Notes under the pieces: generated by a model
Seen by the model: only the letters and a program-made list of their open reading frames with translations
Database searches by the model: none
Told to the model about the DNA's origin: nothing
Program-made: the position numbers and the translations under genes
Shown here: positions 7,473 to 15,119 of the stretch, piece by piece
How positions within the stretch are numbered: position 1 is the stretch's first letter
Layout: each line of letters opens with the position of its first letter
NCBI GenBank assembly: GCA_023417665.1
Contig: JAEZFA010000127.1
Coordinates: 1-26,213 of the forward strand
Length of the DNA stretch: 26,213 bases
Source of the DNA: Pseudomonadota bacterium
Lineage (GTDB): Bacteria; Pseudomonadota; Alphaproteobacteria; Rhizobiales; Xanthobacteraceae
Direction: 5' to 3'

Positions 7473-8327
7473 ATGACAAAGCACGAAACCCGCCTCGACT
7501 ACGGCCGCCGCATCGCTCGCGTGACCGATTACATCGCCGCCAATCTGGACGGCGATCTCGCCGTCGAGCGGCTGGCCGAAGTCGCATATTTCTCGCCGTT
7601 CCACTTCCACCGCATCTATCGCGAAGCGACCGGCGAAACGCTTTCCGAAACCGTGCGCCGGCTGCGGCTGCACCGCGCCGCCGTCGACCTGATCCGCGAG
7701 AGCACGCCGGTTGCAAAGATCGCAAAGCGCGCGGGCTACGGCGCGCTTGCCGCATTCTCGCGCGCCTTCTCCGCCGACTACGGCCTGCCGCCCGGCGCCT
7801 ACCGCCTGCGCGGCAGCCTGCTGCCACCGAACCCCAGAAAACCGGCGAGCCGTGAAATGCCTTATCGGGTCGAGATCGAACCTTTCGCCGGCGCGCGGCT
7901 CGCGGCGATCGAACACCGCGGCGATTACCAGACCATCGGCAACAGCTTCGCGCAGGTGCAGATCTTCTTTGCCGCCCGCAGGCTGCCGCTTGGACGCTCC
8001 TTCGGCATCTACTTCGACGACCCCGAAAGCATTCCCGAAAAAGAACTTCGCGCCGAAGCCGGACTCGCGACCGACGCCGCAATCGACGGCCACGACGCCA
8101 TCCGCATCGTCGAGATCCCGGCGATGCTGTGCGCAAGCGTGTTGCACGAAGGGCCCTATGCCGAACTCGAACGCGCCTACCGGCATCTGTTTCGCGACTG
8201 GCTTCCGCAAAGCGGTTACGAGGCCGCGGACTATTCCTGCTTCGAGGAATACCTGAACGATCCGCGCGACACGCCGCCGCCCGCGCTTCTCACCCGCGTC
8301 CATCTCCCCATCAAAGGTGACCTATGA
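7473..8327 (+). CDS. AraC-family regulator with GyrI-like effector domain
   Basis: DNA-binding regulator of 284 residues. The N-terminal part (about 12-115) is the double helix-turn-helix of AraC/XylS proteins, with LAVERLAEVAYFSPFHFHRI as the first helix pair and VAKIAKRAGYGALAAFSRAF as the second. The C-terminal part (about 130-284) is a GyrI-like/SOUL-type small-molecule domain (YRVEIEPFAGARLAAIEHRG, then ILHEGPYAEL-type motif VLHEGPYAEL). This Rob/SoxS-like layout usually senses hydrophobic compounds or drugs. The stop overlaps the start of the VOC gene by four bases (ATGA), so the pair is translationally coupled and the regulator may act on this operon. Confidence 0.9.
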   Translation: MTKHETRLDYGRRIARVTDYIAANLDGDLAVERLAEVAYFSPFHFHRIYREATGETLSETVRRLRLHRAAVDLIRESTPVAKIAKRAGYGALAAFSRAFSADYGLPPGAYRLRGSLLPPNPRKPASREMPYRVEIEPFAGARLAAIEHRGDYQTIGNSFAQVQIFFAARRLPLGRSFGIYFDDPESIPEKELRAEAGLATDAAIDGHDAIRIVEIPAMLCASVLHEGPYAELERAYRHLFRDWLPQSGYEAADYSCFEEYLNDPRDTPPPALLTRVHLPIKGDL

Positions 8328-8743
8328 AAACGCTCGACTGCTATCCGCTCATCACCGTGCAGAACATGCGCGCCGGCCGCGACTTCTATGCGAAGCATTT
8401 CGGCATGGACGTAATCTTCGAATCCGACTGGGTGACCATGCTCGGCAACGGACGGACCGGAAAGATAACGCTCGGCCTGATGACGCCGGACCATCCGACC
8501 AATCCGCCCGGCCCGGAAGTGTTCGACGGCAAGGGCATGATCGTCACGATCCAGGTCGAGGACGCCTCGGCCGCCGTCACCGCGTTGCGCCGCGACGGCG
8601 TCACGCCCTTTTACGATCTGCATGACGAGCCCTGGGGGCAGCGCCGTTTCACGCTCACCGATCCGAACGGCGTGATTGTCGACGTGGTCGAACAGACCGC
8701 CCCGGCCGAAGGCTACTGGGACAAGTACATGACGGCAGCGTGA
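8324..8743 (+). CDS. VOC-family (glyoxalase/bleomycin-resistance fold) protein
   Basis: A 139-residue protein of the vicinal oxygen chelate fold: beta-alpha-beta modules with VQNMRAGRDFYAKHFGM at the start, VEDASAAVTALRRDGV in the middle, and FTLTDPNGVIVDVVEQ near the end. The DPNG turn is typical of this superfamily. Members may be dioxygenases, isomerases or drug-binding proteins; the metal ligands are not clear enough to choose. It is coupled by an ATGA overlap to the AraC/GyrI regulator and has AGGTGA just before its ATG. Its pairing with a drug-sensing type of regulator suggests a detoxification or resistance role, which is inference. Confidence 0.88.
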   Translation: MKTLDCYPLITVQNMRAGRDFYAKHFGMDVIFESDWVTMLGNGRTGKITLGLMTPDHPTNPPGPEVFDGKGMIVTIQVEDASAAVTALRRDGVTPFYDLHDEPWGQRRFTLTDPNGVIVDVVEQTAPAEGYWDKYMTAA

Positions 8744-8801
8744 GCAATCTTCACGGCCTCGTGGATTGCCAAGGTTCGCGTCCCCGCGCACAATCCGCGG
8801 C

Positions 8802-9953
8802 GTGATTGCGAGGCGAACCCTTCTTCGAGATTTGCAGCAGCGTCTCGCGCTGCTGCTTTTTCTTGTTCTGGCGCTCGCCGCTCCTGCCGCGGCACAGGAT
8901 TACCTTCGCGAAGACCTGCGCATTCCCAAAGCCGATGCCGGCGAACAGGGCCTGCAGGCGCTGTTCCTCCGGCCCGCGGCGCCGGGCCGTTATCCGCTGG
9001 TGATTTTCAATCACGGCACACCACGCGACCCGGTCGCGCGTCGGCAGCTTTCGCCTTACGCCTATTTGCCCGTCGCCATGCAGTTCGCTCGGCGCGGTTA
9101 CGCGGTCGGCATCGTCATGCGCCGCAGCTACGGCACCTCCGGCGGACCTTATGCCGACGGCGTGGATTGCGGCGGCGACGCGAACTTCACGCAGACCGGG
9201 CTGAATGCCGCCGACGACATCCGCACCGCACTCGAATTCTTCGCGCGGCGGCCCGATGTCGATCCCGACACCATCATTGCGGTCGGCGAATCTGCGGGCG
9301 GCCTCGGTTCGCTGGCGCTCGCGTCGCTGCGGCCGCGCGGACTCGTGGCAGCGGTAAGCTTCGCCGGCGGCCACGGCTCGACCGCATCTTTCCAGATTTG
9401 CCAGAAGTACAAGCTGGTCAATGCCTTCGCGACCTTCGGCCGGACCGCGCGCGTGCCGACGCTCTGGATCTACGCCGAGAACGATTCCTTCTTCGAGCCG
9501 CGCGTGGCGCAGGAATTTTACCGCGCCTTCACCGGCACCGGCGGCAAGGCGGAATTTGTCGCCCATCCGCGGCATGGCGAGGACGGCCACAACTTCATCT
9601 ATCGCGGCATTGCGCAATGGACGCCCTACATCGACGCGTTTCTTGCAAGGAACGATCTGCCGCGCCGGCGCGAATTGCTGCTGCCGCAGATTTCAGTGCT
9701 GCCCGCGCCGCCACGGCTCGCGCCGAGCGGGCTGCGCTCGTTCCAGGATTTTCTCAACGCCGGCCCGAACAAGGCCTTCGCGGTTTCGCCCGAAGGCGCC
9801 TATGGCTGGCGCGCGGGCGTCAATACGCGGGAAACCGCGATCGAAGAGGCGCTGAAAACCTGCGGGAAGTATGCGCGCAATTGCGAGCTCTACGTCGTCA
9901 ACGAAGAGATCGTGAAACGGCTCAGCCCTGTTGCTCCGGGGTATGCACAATGA
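8802..9953 (+). CDS. Exported alpha/beta hydrolase with DUF4189-like C-terminal module
   Basis: A 383-residue periplasmic hydrolase of dienelactone-hydrolase type. Starting from GTG 8802, the signal peptide has a basic N-terminus, a leucine-rich core and the cut site AAA-QD. The full triad is visible: Ser164 in GESAGG, Asp228 in AENDS, and His263 in DGHNF. The substrate is unknown. After about residue 315 comes a separate module, AFAVSPEGAYGW...CGKYARNC, that resembles the stand-alone DUF4189 protein at 21804-22199. The start is uncertain: a TTG at 8766 would add 12 residues, and neither start has a good ribosome site. It may be cotranscribed with the VOC gene (58-base gap). Its 3' end overlaps the opposing ferredoxin gene by 32 bases. 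Confidence 0.85.
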   Translation: MIARRTLLRDLQQRLALLLFLVLALAAPAAAQDYLREDLRIPKADAGEQGLQALFLRPAAPGRYPLVIFNHGTPRDPVARRQLSPYAYLPVAMQFARRGYAVGIVMRRSYGTSGGPYADGVDCGGDANFTQTGLNAADDIRTALEFFARRPDVDPDTIIAVGESAGGLGSLALASLRPRGLVAAVSFAGGHGSTASFQICQKYKLVNAFATFGRTARVPTLWIYAENDSFFEPRVAQEFYRAFTGTGGKAEFVAHPRHGEDGHNFIYRGIAQWTPYIDAFLARNDLPRRRELLLPQISVLPAPPRLAPSGLRSFQDFLNAGPNKAFAVSPEGAYGWRAGVNTRETAIEEALKTCGKYARNCELYVVNEEIVKRLSPVAPGYAQ

Positions 9954-10242
9954 GCCCGTCGAGTTCTTCCGTCACCTTGATCTGACAGGAAAGCCGCGAG
10001 GTCGGCCGCACGTCGAAGGCGAAATCGAGCATGTCTTCTTCCATCGGCGCGGGCTTGCCGACCTTCTCGGTCCAGGCGTCGTCGACATGCACATGACAGG
10101 TCGCGCAGGAGCACGCACCGCCGCATTCGGCTTCAATGCCGGGTACGCCGTTGCGGATCGCGGCTTCCATAACAGTTGCGCCGACTTCGGCGTCGACCGT
10201 GCGGCTGGTGCCGTCATGTTCGATATAGGTAATCTTGGGCAT
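9922..10242 (-). CDS. [2Fe-2S] ferredoxin, adrenodoxin type
   Basis: A 106-residue electron carrier of the cytoplasm. The cluster ligands are Cys40, Cys46, Cys49 and Cys86, giving the C-X5-C-X2-C-X36-C spacing of vertebrate-type (Isc/P450 partner) ferredoxins; the loop reads ECGGACSCATCHVHV. Such proteins serve iron-sulfur assembly or feed electrons to P450s or Rieske enzymes. No isc, P450 or reductase gene is adjacent, but an FNR is at 3955-4977. The transcript probably starts just upstream, where the minus strand has an AT-rich TTATAT box (about 10297-10304). The last ten codons overlap the tail of the hydrolase gene on the other strand. Confidence 0.93.
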   Translation of the reverse strand: MPKITYIEHDGTSRTVDAEVGATVMEAAIRNGVPGIEAECGGACSCATCHVHVDDAWTEKVGKPAPMEEDMLDFAFDVRPTSRLSCQIKVTEELDGLIVHTPEQQG

Positions 10243-10337
10243 TGCTCGTCGGGGTTGAAGCTGGGCGCTGGCCGGCGCCGGGAGGAAGGCCGCACCCTAT
10301 ATAATGTGGCGGCAGGAATTGCGAGCCTCGGAGGCCG

Positions 10338-10646
10338 CTAGCCCTTTGCGCGCAATGCCGCTGCGGCGTCCTGTGCTTCGGCAATCCGCGCGGCTAGCAG
10401 CTCTACTGCCGTGCCGTCGCCCTGCTCGATTTTCTCGGCTTCCGCCGCGACCGCGAAAGCGCCGATGCCGCGCGCGGCACCTTTGAGCGCATGCGCGGCT
10501 TCCGCTCTCGCCTTGCCGCTGCTGCCGCGGATGGTTTCCAGCAACTTCAGCGCCTGGGTTTCGAACAGCGCCAGCACCTCGCGCTGCAGCGCCCGGTCGC
10601 CGAACGTCGCCGTTTCGAAATGTGTCAGGTCGATGGGAGCCGGCAT
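10338..10646 (-). CDS. Hpt domain (histidine phosphotransfer) protein
   Basis: A 102-residue, single-domain, all-helical protein. The phospho-accepting site is His52 in AHALKGAARGIG, the conserved HxLKG motif of Hpt domains, and helix ends fit the usual four-helix bundle. It would shuttle phosphate between a hybrid kinase and a response regulator in the cytoplasm. No kinase or regulator gene is nearby, so it is an orphan. It lies between the small unknown gene (55-base gap) and the ferredoxin (95-base gap), all on the same strand. Confidence 0.85.
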   Translation of the reverse strand: MPAPIDLTHFETATFGDRALQREVLALFETQALKLLETIRGSSGKARAEAAHALKGAARGIGAFAVAAEAEKIEQGDGTAVELLAARIAEAQDAAAALRAKG

Positions 10647-10701
10647 GGCGCCTGTTATCGCCCGGCGCGGGTAAACGGCCTCTCAAGGCGGCAGGGTTCC
10701 A

Positions 10702-11004
10702 TCAGAACATCGGCCGCCGCCGGCGGGGATCGAGCCGGAGCACCCGGTAGCCCGCATCGGTGAGCCGGCAGACCATCCAGTCCGGGTGGATCGGGTTTCG
10801 GCTCCAGGGTTCCGCCCAGCCATGTTCCAGGCAGGCGCGGATCGTCACTTTGGGGATTTCTTGCCCATATTCGTCAAAAAGCGGGAGTTTTCCGCCCGGC
10901 TGATTAACCCCCCGGCGGAGGTAGCGGCGCTGTGCTTCGCTGCCTCCGGCATCGGAATGCCAGGGTTTGGGGTCTTGCCCATTGAGCTTCTTCCCCCGCG
11001 CCAT
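10702..11004 (-). CDS. Small conserved protein of unknown function
   Basis: A basic 100-residue protein starting MARGKKLNGQDPKPWH and ending in DPRRRRPMF. I do not recognise a named domain. The central part (LPLFDEYGQEIPKVTIRACLEHGWAEPW) followed by MVCRLTDAGYRVL looks like a small winged-helix type fold: a helix-turn-helix-like stretch and then a 'LT-x-x-G-x-x-x-L' end, as in many wHTH domains. The basic termini would suit nucleic acid binding. This is a fold guess only. It is divergent from the GPR-like gene, with a 242-base shared upstream region. Confidence 0.7.
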   Translation of the reverse strand: MARGKKLNGQDPKPWHSDAGGSEAQRRYLRRGVNQPGGKLPLFDEYGQEIPKVTIRACLEHGWAEPWSRNPIHPDWMVCRLTDAGYRVLRLDPRRRRPMF

Positions 11005-11103
11005 TGCTCAATCCGTATGGTGAACAAGACGTTAAGCCATTAACGATGTTTCGAGACCGTCCCCGATAACCGTTCCTTTTTTGCACAGGCAGGCGGTAGA
11101 ATA

Positions 11104-11118
11104 GTCCAAGCGGTGGAC
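11104..11118. repeat. Short inverted repeat in the GPR-gene upstream region
   Basis: GTCCA (11104-11108) and TGGAC (11114-11118) are perfect inverted arms around AGCGG. The element sits about 130 bases before the GPR-like start codon in a region shared with the divergent small gene. It could be a regulator site, but chance is also plausible at this length. Confidence 0.3.
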
Positions 11119-11235
11119 CAGAGTCCCGGCGGTATTTCATTGGAATGCCGTTTTGGGACCGAAAGTGCGTGAAGGTCCTTAGATCATTTTCCGGCCCGAG
11201 CGGCATGTTGCCGGTCGCGGTATCGAGTACGGACC

Positions 11236-11240
11236 GGAGG
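11236..11240 (+). promoter_or_regulatory. Ribosome binding site that fixes the GPR-like start
   Basis: A perfect GGAGG lies six bases before a GTG at 11247. The in-frame ATG codons at 11145 and 11205 have no comparable site, so translation most likely begins at the GTG, 34 codons inside the longest reading. Confidence 0.75.
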
Positions 11241-11246
11241 CAAGAC

Positions 11247-14200
11247 GTGAAGAACAAAAAGTCTCAAGACCCGACGGAAGCAGCGCTCTCGGCAATTGAG
11301 GACGCGCTTAATATCGGCAACGAAGCACCTGCGGTCGCTTCCCCGGCGCCGGACCGCCGCGGCGAGCCGCGGCTGCGCGAACCCGCCAACGACGTCTTCG
11401 CCCAGCGATCGCGCCGGACCCGCGAGCGTCTGCCGCGCCGCGCTGCGAACGACGATCGCCAGTCGGTCGGACAGATTCTCCAGACGCTGCACCGCAAGCC
11501 CTCGAACGTGCCGATGCTGACGGCGCTGCTCGGCTCCATCATCTGGATCATCGGCGGTGCCGCCCTTGCCGCCTCGCAATACCGCACGGCCGAAGGCGGC
11601 GTGATGCGCCTTTCCGAAATCGCCGCGCAGCCGAGCTTCCCCGCGACGATCGCCGCGATCCTGCTGCCGCCGCTCGTCTTCTTCATGACCGCGCTCCTGA
11701 TCCGCCGCTCGCAGGAGATGCGCCAGATTTCCCGCGCCATGACCGAAGTCACGCTGCGCCTTGCCGAACCCGAAGGCGTTTCCACCGACGCCATCGTCTC
11801 GGTGGGCCAGGCGATCCGCCGCGAAGTCGCGGCCCTCGGTGACGGCATCGAACGCGCGGTCGCCCGCGCCTCCGAACTGGAGTCCATGGTGCGCAACGAA
11901 GTTGCGACGCTGGAGCAGGCTTACGGCGACAGCGAAAGCCGCGTGCGCGCGCTGATCCACGATCTGCACAGCGAGCGCCAGTCGGTCATCGAACACGCAA
12001 CCCAGGTTCGCGACGCCATCGCGACCGCGCACGAAGCCTTCGCCTTCGATGTGCAGAACATTGCCGACCGCGTTTCCAGCGCGCTCGACAACGCGACCGG
12101 CCGGATCACCGACAACATCACGGTTCGTGCGGAAGAAGCCCGCGCGCAGATCGTGGAATCCGGCAATTCGCTGGTCGAGAATCTCATCAGCCGCGCCGAC
12201 GAGGCTCGCAGCCACATCAACGAGACGGGCAATTCGCTGGTCGACACCCTCGTCTCCCGCGCCGAAGAGGCCCGCAGCCATATCAACGAAACCGGCAGCA
12301 CGCTGGTCGATACCCTCGTTTCCCGTGCCGAAGAAGCGCGCAGCCAGATCAACCAGACCGGCAGCACGCTGGTCGAGAACCTCGTCTCCCGTGCGGAAGA
12401 AGCGCGCAGCCGCTTCAATCAGACCGGCGGCTCGCTGGTCGATACGCTCGTGGCCCGGGCGGAGGACGCCCACGACCAGATCAGCCGCACCGGCAATTCG
12501 ATCGCGGAGAAGCTGGTCACGAGCGCCGAGAATGCCCGCATCAAGATCAATGATTCCGGCAACGACCTTGTCGACAACCTCGTCCGCCGCGCCGAGGAGG
12601 CCAACAAGCTGTTGACCAAGTCCGGCAACATCATCGTCGACAACCTCGCGGAAAAGAGCACCGAAGCGACGCAGCGCCTGACCGAAGTCGGCGTCCAGAT
12701 CGCGCAGGCGATCGCCGATCGCAACGACAAGGTTTCCGAAGCCCTGCTCTCCTCCACCGAGGACATCAACAAGAAGCTCGCGGTCCGCATGGACGGCATC
12801 GCGCAGATGGTCCAGGAGACGAGCCAGACCTTCGAGAACACCATCGGCGGCCAGCTCAAGAACTTCTCGGAGAACGTCATCATTCGCGGCAACGAGATCG
12901 CGACCAAGATCTCCGCGGATGCCGGCACGCTCGGCGCCCGCATGGCCGAAAGCGTGCAGAACTTCGACACCACCGTGAAGGTCTACGGCGCGAACATCGT
13001 CAACGAGATCAAGAGCACGATCGACTCGATCTCCAAGACCTCGCACGACAGCCTCGCCTCGATGGACCAGCGCGTCAGCGGCAAGGTCAACGAAGTTTCC
13101 GAGCAGCTCGACCAACGCATCGAACGCATCGAACAGACCCTCGACGGCCGCGTGAAATCGCTGAACGAGGCGCTCGCCTCCCGCACGCTCGAATTCGCAA
13201 AGACGCTCTCGGAAAGCTCCAAGGTAGCGACCGAGGAAGTCCAGAAGAGCGTCGACGGCATGGGCGAATACTTCGCGACCCGCACCGCCGAGATGGCTTC
13301 GACGCTGGCCGAGCGCGCCGAGCGCATCGACGAAACGCTCGGCAACCGCGCGAACCAGCTCACCGACACGCTCGATACCCGCGTGAACAAGTTCGAGGAG
13401 CTGATCGTCAGCCGCCTCGAGTCGGTCGCCGGAACGATCGAGAACAAGGGCATCGCCGTGACCGACCTCTTGGTCGAGCGCGTCGGATCGGTCAACGACC
13501 TGATCCGCGGCACCGCCACCGAGGTCGAGCGCAACCTGAACTCGCTTGCTACCAACATCACCGAGCAGTTCATCGAGCGCGTCAACAACATCACCGGCGC
13601 GCATGAGACGCTGCGTTCCGAGGTTCGCGACATCATTCACGAACTCGGCCAGACGCATCATATCCTGCAGGCCGCGATCGACACCGCCTCCTCCACCCTC
13701 GGCCCGATCGAGAGCAAGGTTGCGGAGAAGGTTTCGATCTTCCACCAGACGCTCGAAGGCGCGGTCAACGCGACCCGCGCCACCGCGGAGCGCATGGATC
13801 GCCAGATCCGCGAACTGAACGAGTCCTCGAACGGCGTGCTGCGCGACGTCTCGCACCTCACGCTGCGCTTCGAGGAGCAGGTTCGACTGGTGGCCGCGAC
13901 CAACGAGGCTCTCAACGAGTCGCATCGCCGCATCGACCAGGGCATGGAGAAGCGCAAGGAAACCATTACCGAGGTTTCGACGCTGCTCACCGAGCGCTCG
14001 TCGGAGCTCGAGGAGCGCCTCACCCGCTTCAACAAGATGCTGGGCGACACCTTCCAGAATGCGCAGAACAAGGCGCAGGAAGTCGCGCGGCTGGTCGCGG
14101 AATCGACCGCCAATGCGACGCAGTCGATCGCGCAGCAATATGAGCTGATCCGCAACTCCTCGACCGAGGAGCGCGAGCGCACCAATCTCGCGCTCAAGGA

Positions 14201-15041
14201 CACCTACGACGAAACCATGCGCTCGGTCGGCTCGATGTTTGCCGAGACCAACTCGCGCTTCCTCGAAGCCTCGCGCGACCTGCGCGAGATTTCCGACGAC
14301 ATCCAGCGCACGCTGGACACGACCCGCGAGGAAATCCGCCGCACGATCTTCGACCTGCCCGCGGAAACCAAGGAAAGCGCCAACGCCATGCGCCGCGTCG
14401 TCGCCGACCAGATCCGCGCGCTCTCCGAGCTCAACGACATCGTCGCCCGCCACAGCCGCGAATATGCCGGCACGGCCGGATACGAGTATCGCGAGGAGGA
14501 AGTCGCAGCCGTCGGCGGCCGTCAGGCTGCCCGTGGCCTTCCGCGCCCGGATTACGACGACGGCGGCGACCTGCCGCCGCGGGGCCGCGAGATCGAACCG
14601 CGCCGCAACGACCGCAAGGCCGATCGCAGCGCGCGCTTCGACGAGGCCCTGAACAAGCCCGCGCGCCTGCCCGAGCCGGAAGACGATGAAGAGGTCACCA
14701 GCATCGAGTCGCTCGACTCGCTCTCCATCGACATCGCGCGGATGATCGACCACGACGCCGCCAGCGAGGCCTGGGAACGCTTCAAGCGCGGCGAGCGCGG
14801 CGTCTTCAATCGCCGCCTCTATACCAGCGCCGGGCAGAAGACGTTCGAGGATGTCCGCAAGAAGTACCGCCGCAACAACGAGTTCCGTGACACCGTCGAT
14901 CGCTATATCGACGAGTTCGAGAAACTCCTGGAGCAGGTTTCGCGCGACGAGCGCGGCCAGGCGCTAACCCGGACCTACCTCACCTCGGAAACCGGCAAGG
15001 TCTATACGCTGCTTGCACACGCCGCCGGCCGCCTCGGCTAA
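11247..15041 (+). CDS. gpr: Growth-pole-ring (GPR/RgsE-like) giant coiled-coil membrane protein
   Basis: A 1264-residue protein built like the Agrobacterium GPR and Sinorhizobium RgsE polar growth proteins. An acidic/basic cytoplasmic N-terminus (1-88) is followed by two membrane helices (about 89-111 and 132-152), a huge apolipoprotein-like helical region (about 165-1080), a charged Pro/Arg-rich linker (about 1085-1155), and a conserved C-terminal domain from about 1158 (SLSIDIARMIDHDAA... to TYLTSETGKVYTLLAHA). In Rhizobiales this protein forms a ring at the growing pole and is needed for unipolar growth. It is shorter than the roughly 2100-residue Agrobacterium protein. Residues 294-491 hold nine 22-residue repeats. 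It is monocistronic and ends at a bidirectional terminator. Family assignment rests mainly on the C-terminal domain and overall layout. Confidence 0.85.
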   Translation: MKNKKSQDPTEAALSAIEDALNIGNEAPAVASPAPDRRGEPRLREPANDVFAQRSRRTRERLPRRAANDDRQSVGQILQTLHRKPSNVPMLTALLGSIIWIIGGAALAASQYRTAEGGVMRLSEIAAQPSFPATIAAILLPPLVFFMTALLIRRSQEMRQISRAMTEVTLRLAEPEGVSTDAIVSVGQAIRREVAALGDGIERAVARASELESMVRNEVATLEQAYGDSESRVRALIHDLHSERQSVIEHATQVRDAIATAHEAFAFDVQNIADRVSSALDNATGRITDNITVRAEEARAQIVESGNSLVENLISRADEARSHINETGNSLVDTLVSRAEEARSHINETGSTLVDTLVSRAEEARSQINQTGSTLVENLVSRAEEARSRFNQTGGSLVDTLVARAEDAHDQISRTGNSIAEKLVTSAENARIKINDSGNDLVDNLVRRAEEANKLLTKSGNIIVDNLAEKSTEATQRLTEVGVQIAQAIADRNDKVSEALLSSTEDINKKLAVRMDGIAQMVQETSQTFENTIGGQLKNFSENVIIRGNEIATKISADAGTLGARMAESVQNFDTTVKVYGANIVNEIKSTIDSISKTSHDSLASMDQRVSGKVNEVSEQLDQRIERIEQTLDGRVKSLNEALASRTLEFAKTLSESSKVATEEVQKSVDGMGEYFATRTAEMASTLAERAERIDETLGNRANQLTDTLDTRVNKFEELIVSRLESVAGTIENKGIAVTDLLVERVGSVNDLIRGTATEVERNLNSLATNITEQFIERVNNITGAHETLRSEVRDIIHELGQTHHILQAAIDTASSTLGPIESKVAEKVSIFHQTLEGAVNATRATAERMDRQIRELNESSNGVLRDVSHLTLRFEEQVRLVAATNEALNESHRRIDQGMEKRKETITEVSTLLTERSSELEERLTRFNKMLGDTFQNAQNKAQEVARLVAESTANATQSIAQQYELIRNSSTEERERTNLALKDTYDETMRSVGSMFAETNSRFLEASRDLREISDDIQRTLDTTREEIRRTIFDLPAETKESANAMRRVVADQIRALSELNDIVARHSREYAGTAGYEYREEEVAAVGGRQAARGLPRPDYDDGGDLPPRGREIEPRRNDRKADRSARFDEALNKPARLPEPEDDEEVTSIESLDSLSIDIARMIDHDAASEAWERFKRGERGVFNRRLYTSAGQKTFEDVRKKYRRNNEFRDTVDRYIDEFEKLLEQVSRDERGQALTRTYLTSETGKVYTLLAHAAGRLG
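12126..12719 (+). repeat. Nine tandem 66-bp (22-residue) repeats within the GPR-like gene
   Basis: Units begin at 12126 and recur every 66 bases. The consensus is RAEEARSHINETGSTLVDTLVS; units 2 and 3 agree at 19 of 22 residues, and agreement fades after unit 6. Twenty-two residues are two hendecads, the period of apolipoprotein-like helices. Third-position differences between units show that the repeats are old enough to drift at the DNA level. Confidence 0.9.
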
Positions 15042-15064
15042 CGGCCGCGCAGAACGAAACGAAG

Positions 15065-15097
15065 AAAGCCCGCGAGCGATCGCGGGCTTTTTCTTTT
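15065..15097. terminator. Bidirectional intrinsic terminator between GPR-like gene and MCE operon
   Basis: AAAGCCCGCGA (15065-15075), loop GCGA, and TCGCGGGCTTT (15080-15090) form a perfect eleven-pair stem. On the plus strand it is followed by TTCTTTT; on the minus strand by a T-rich stretch (TTTCTTCGTTTC). It can therefore end both the GPR-like transcript and the convergent MCE operon. Confidence 0.92.
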
Positions 15098-15119
15098 GGA
15101 AGGCAACGACGAGCAGCAC

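Noticed and set aside
11031..11044. CtrA box (TTAA-N7-TTAA) before the GPR-like gene
   Set aside because: The TTAA arms are four, not seven, bases apart, so the consensus is not met; kept only as a palindrome of interest.
12126..12719. CRISPR-like array because of regular 66-base spacing
   Set aside because: The repeats are in frame, protein-level (22 residues), with synonymous drift and no unique spacers.
11184..14753. An open reading frame of 1189 codons on the strand opposite the GPR-like gene
   Set aside because: It is a mirror of a GC-rich, repeat-containing coding region; its protein is low-complexity, and the plus-strand gene has clear domains and a ribosome site.
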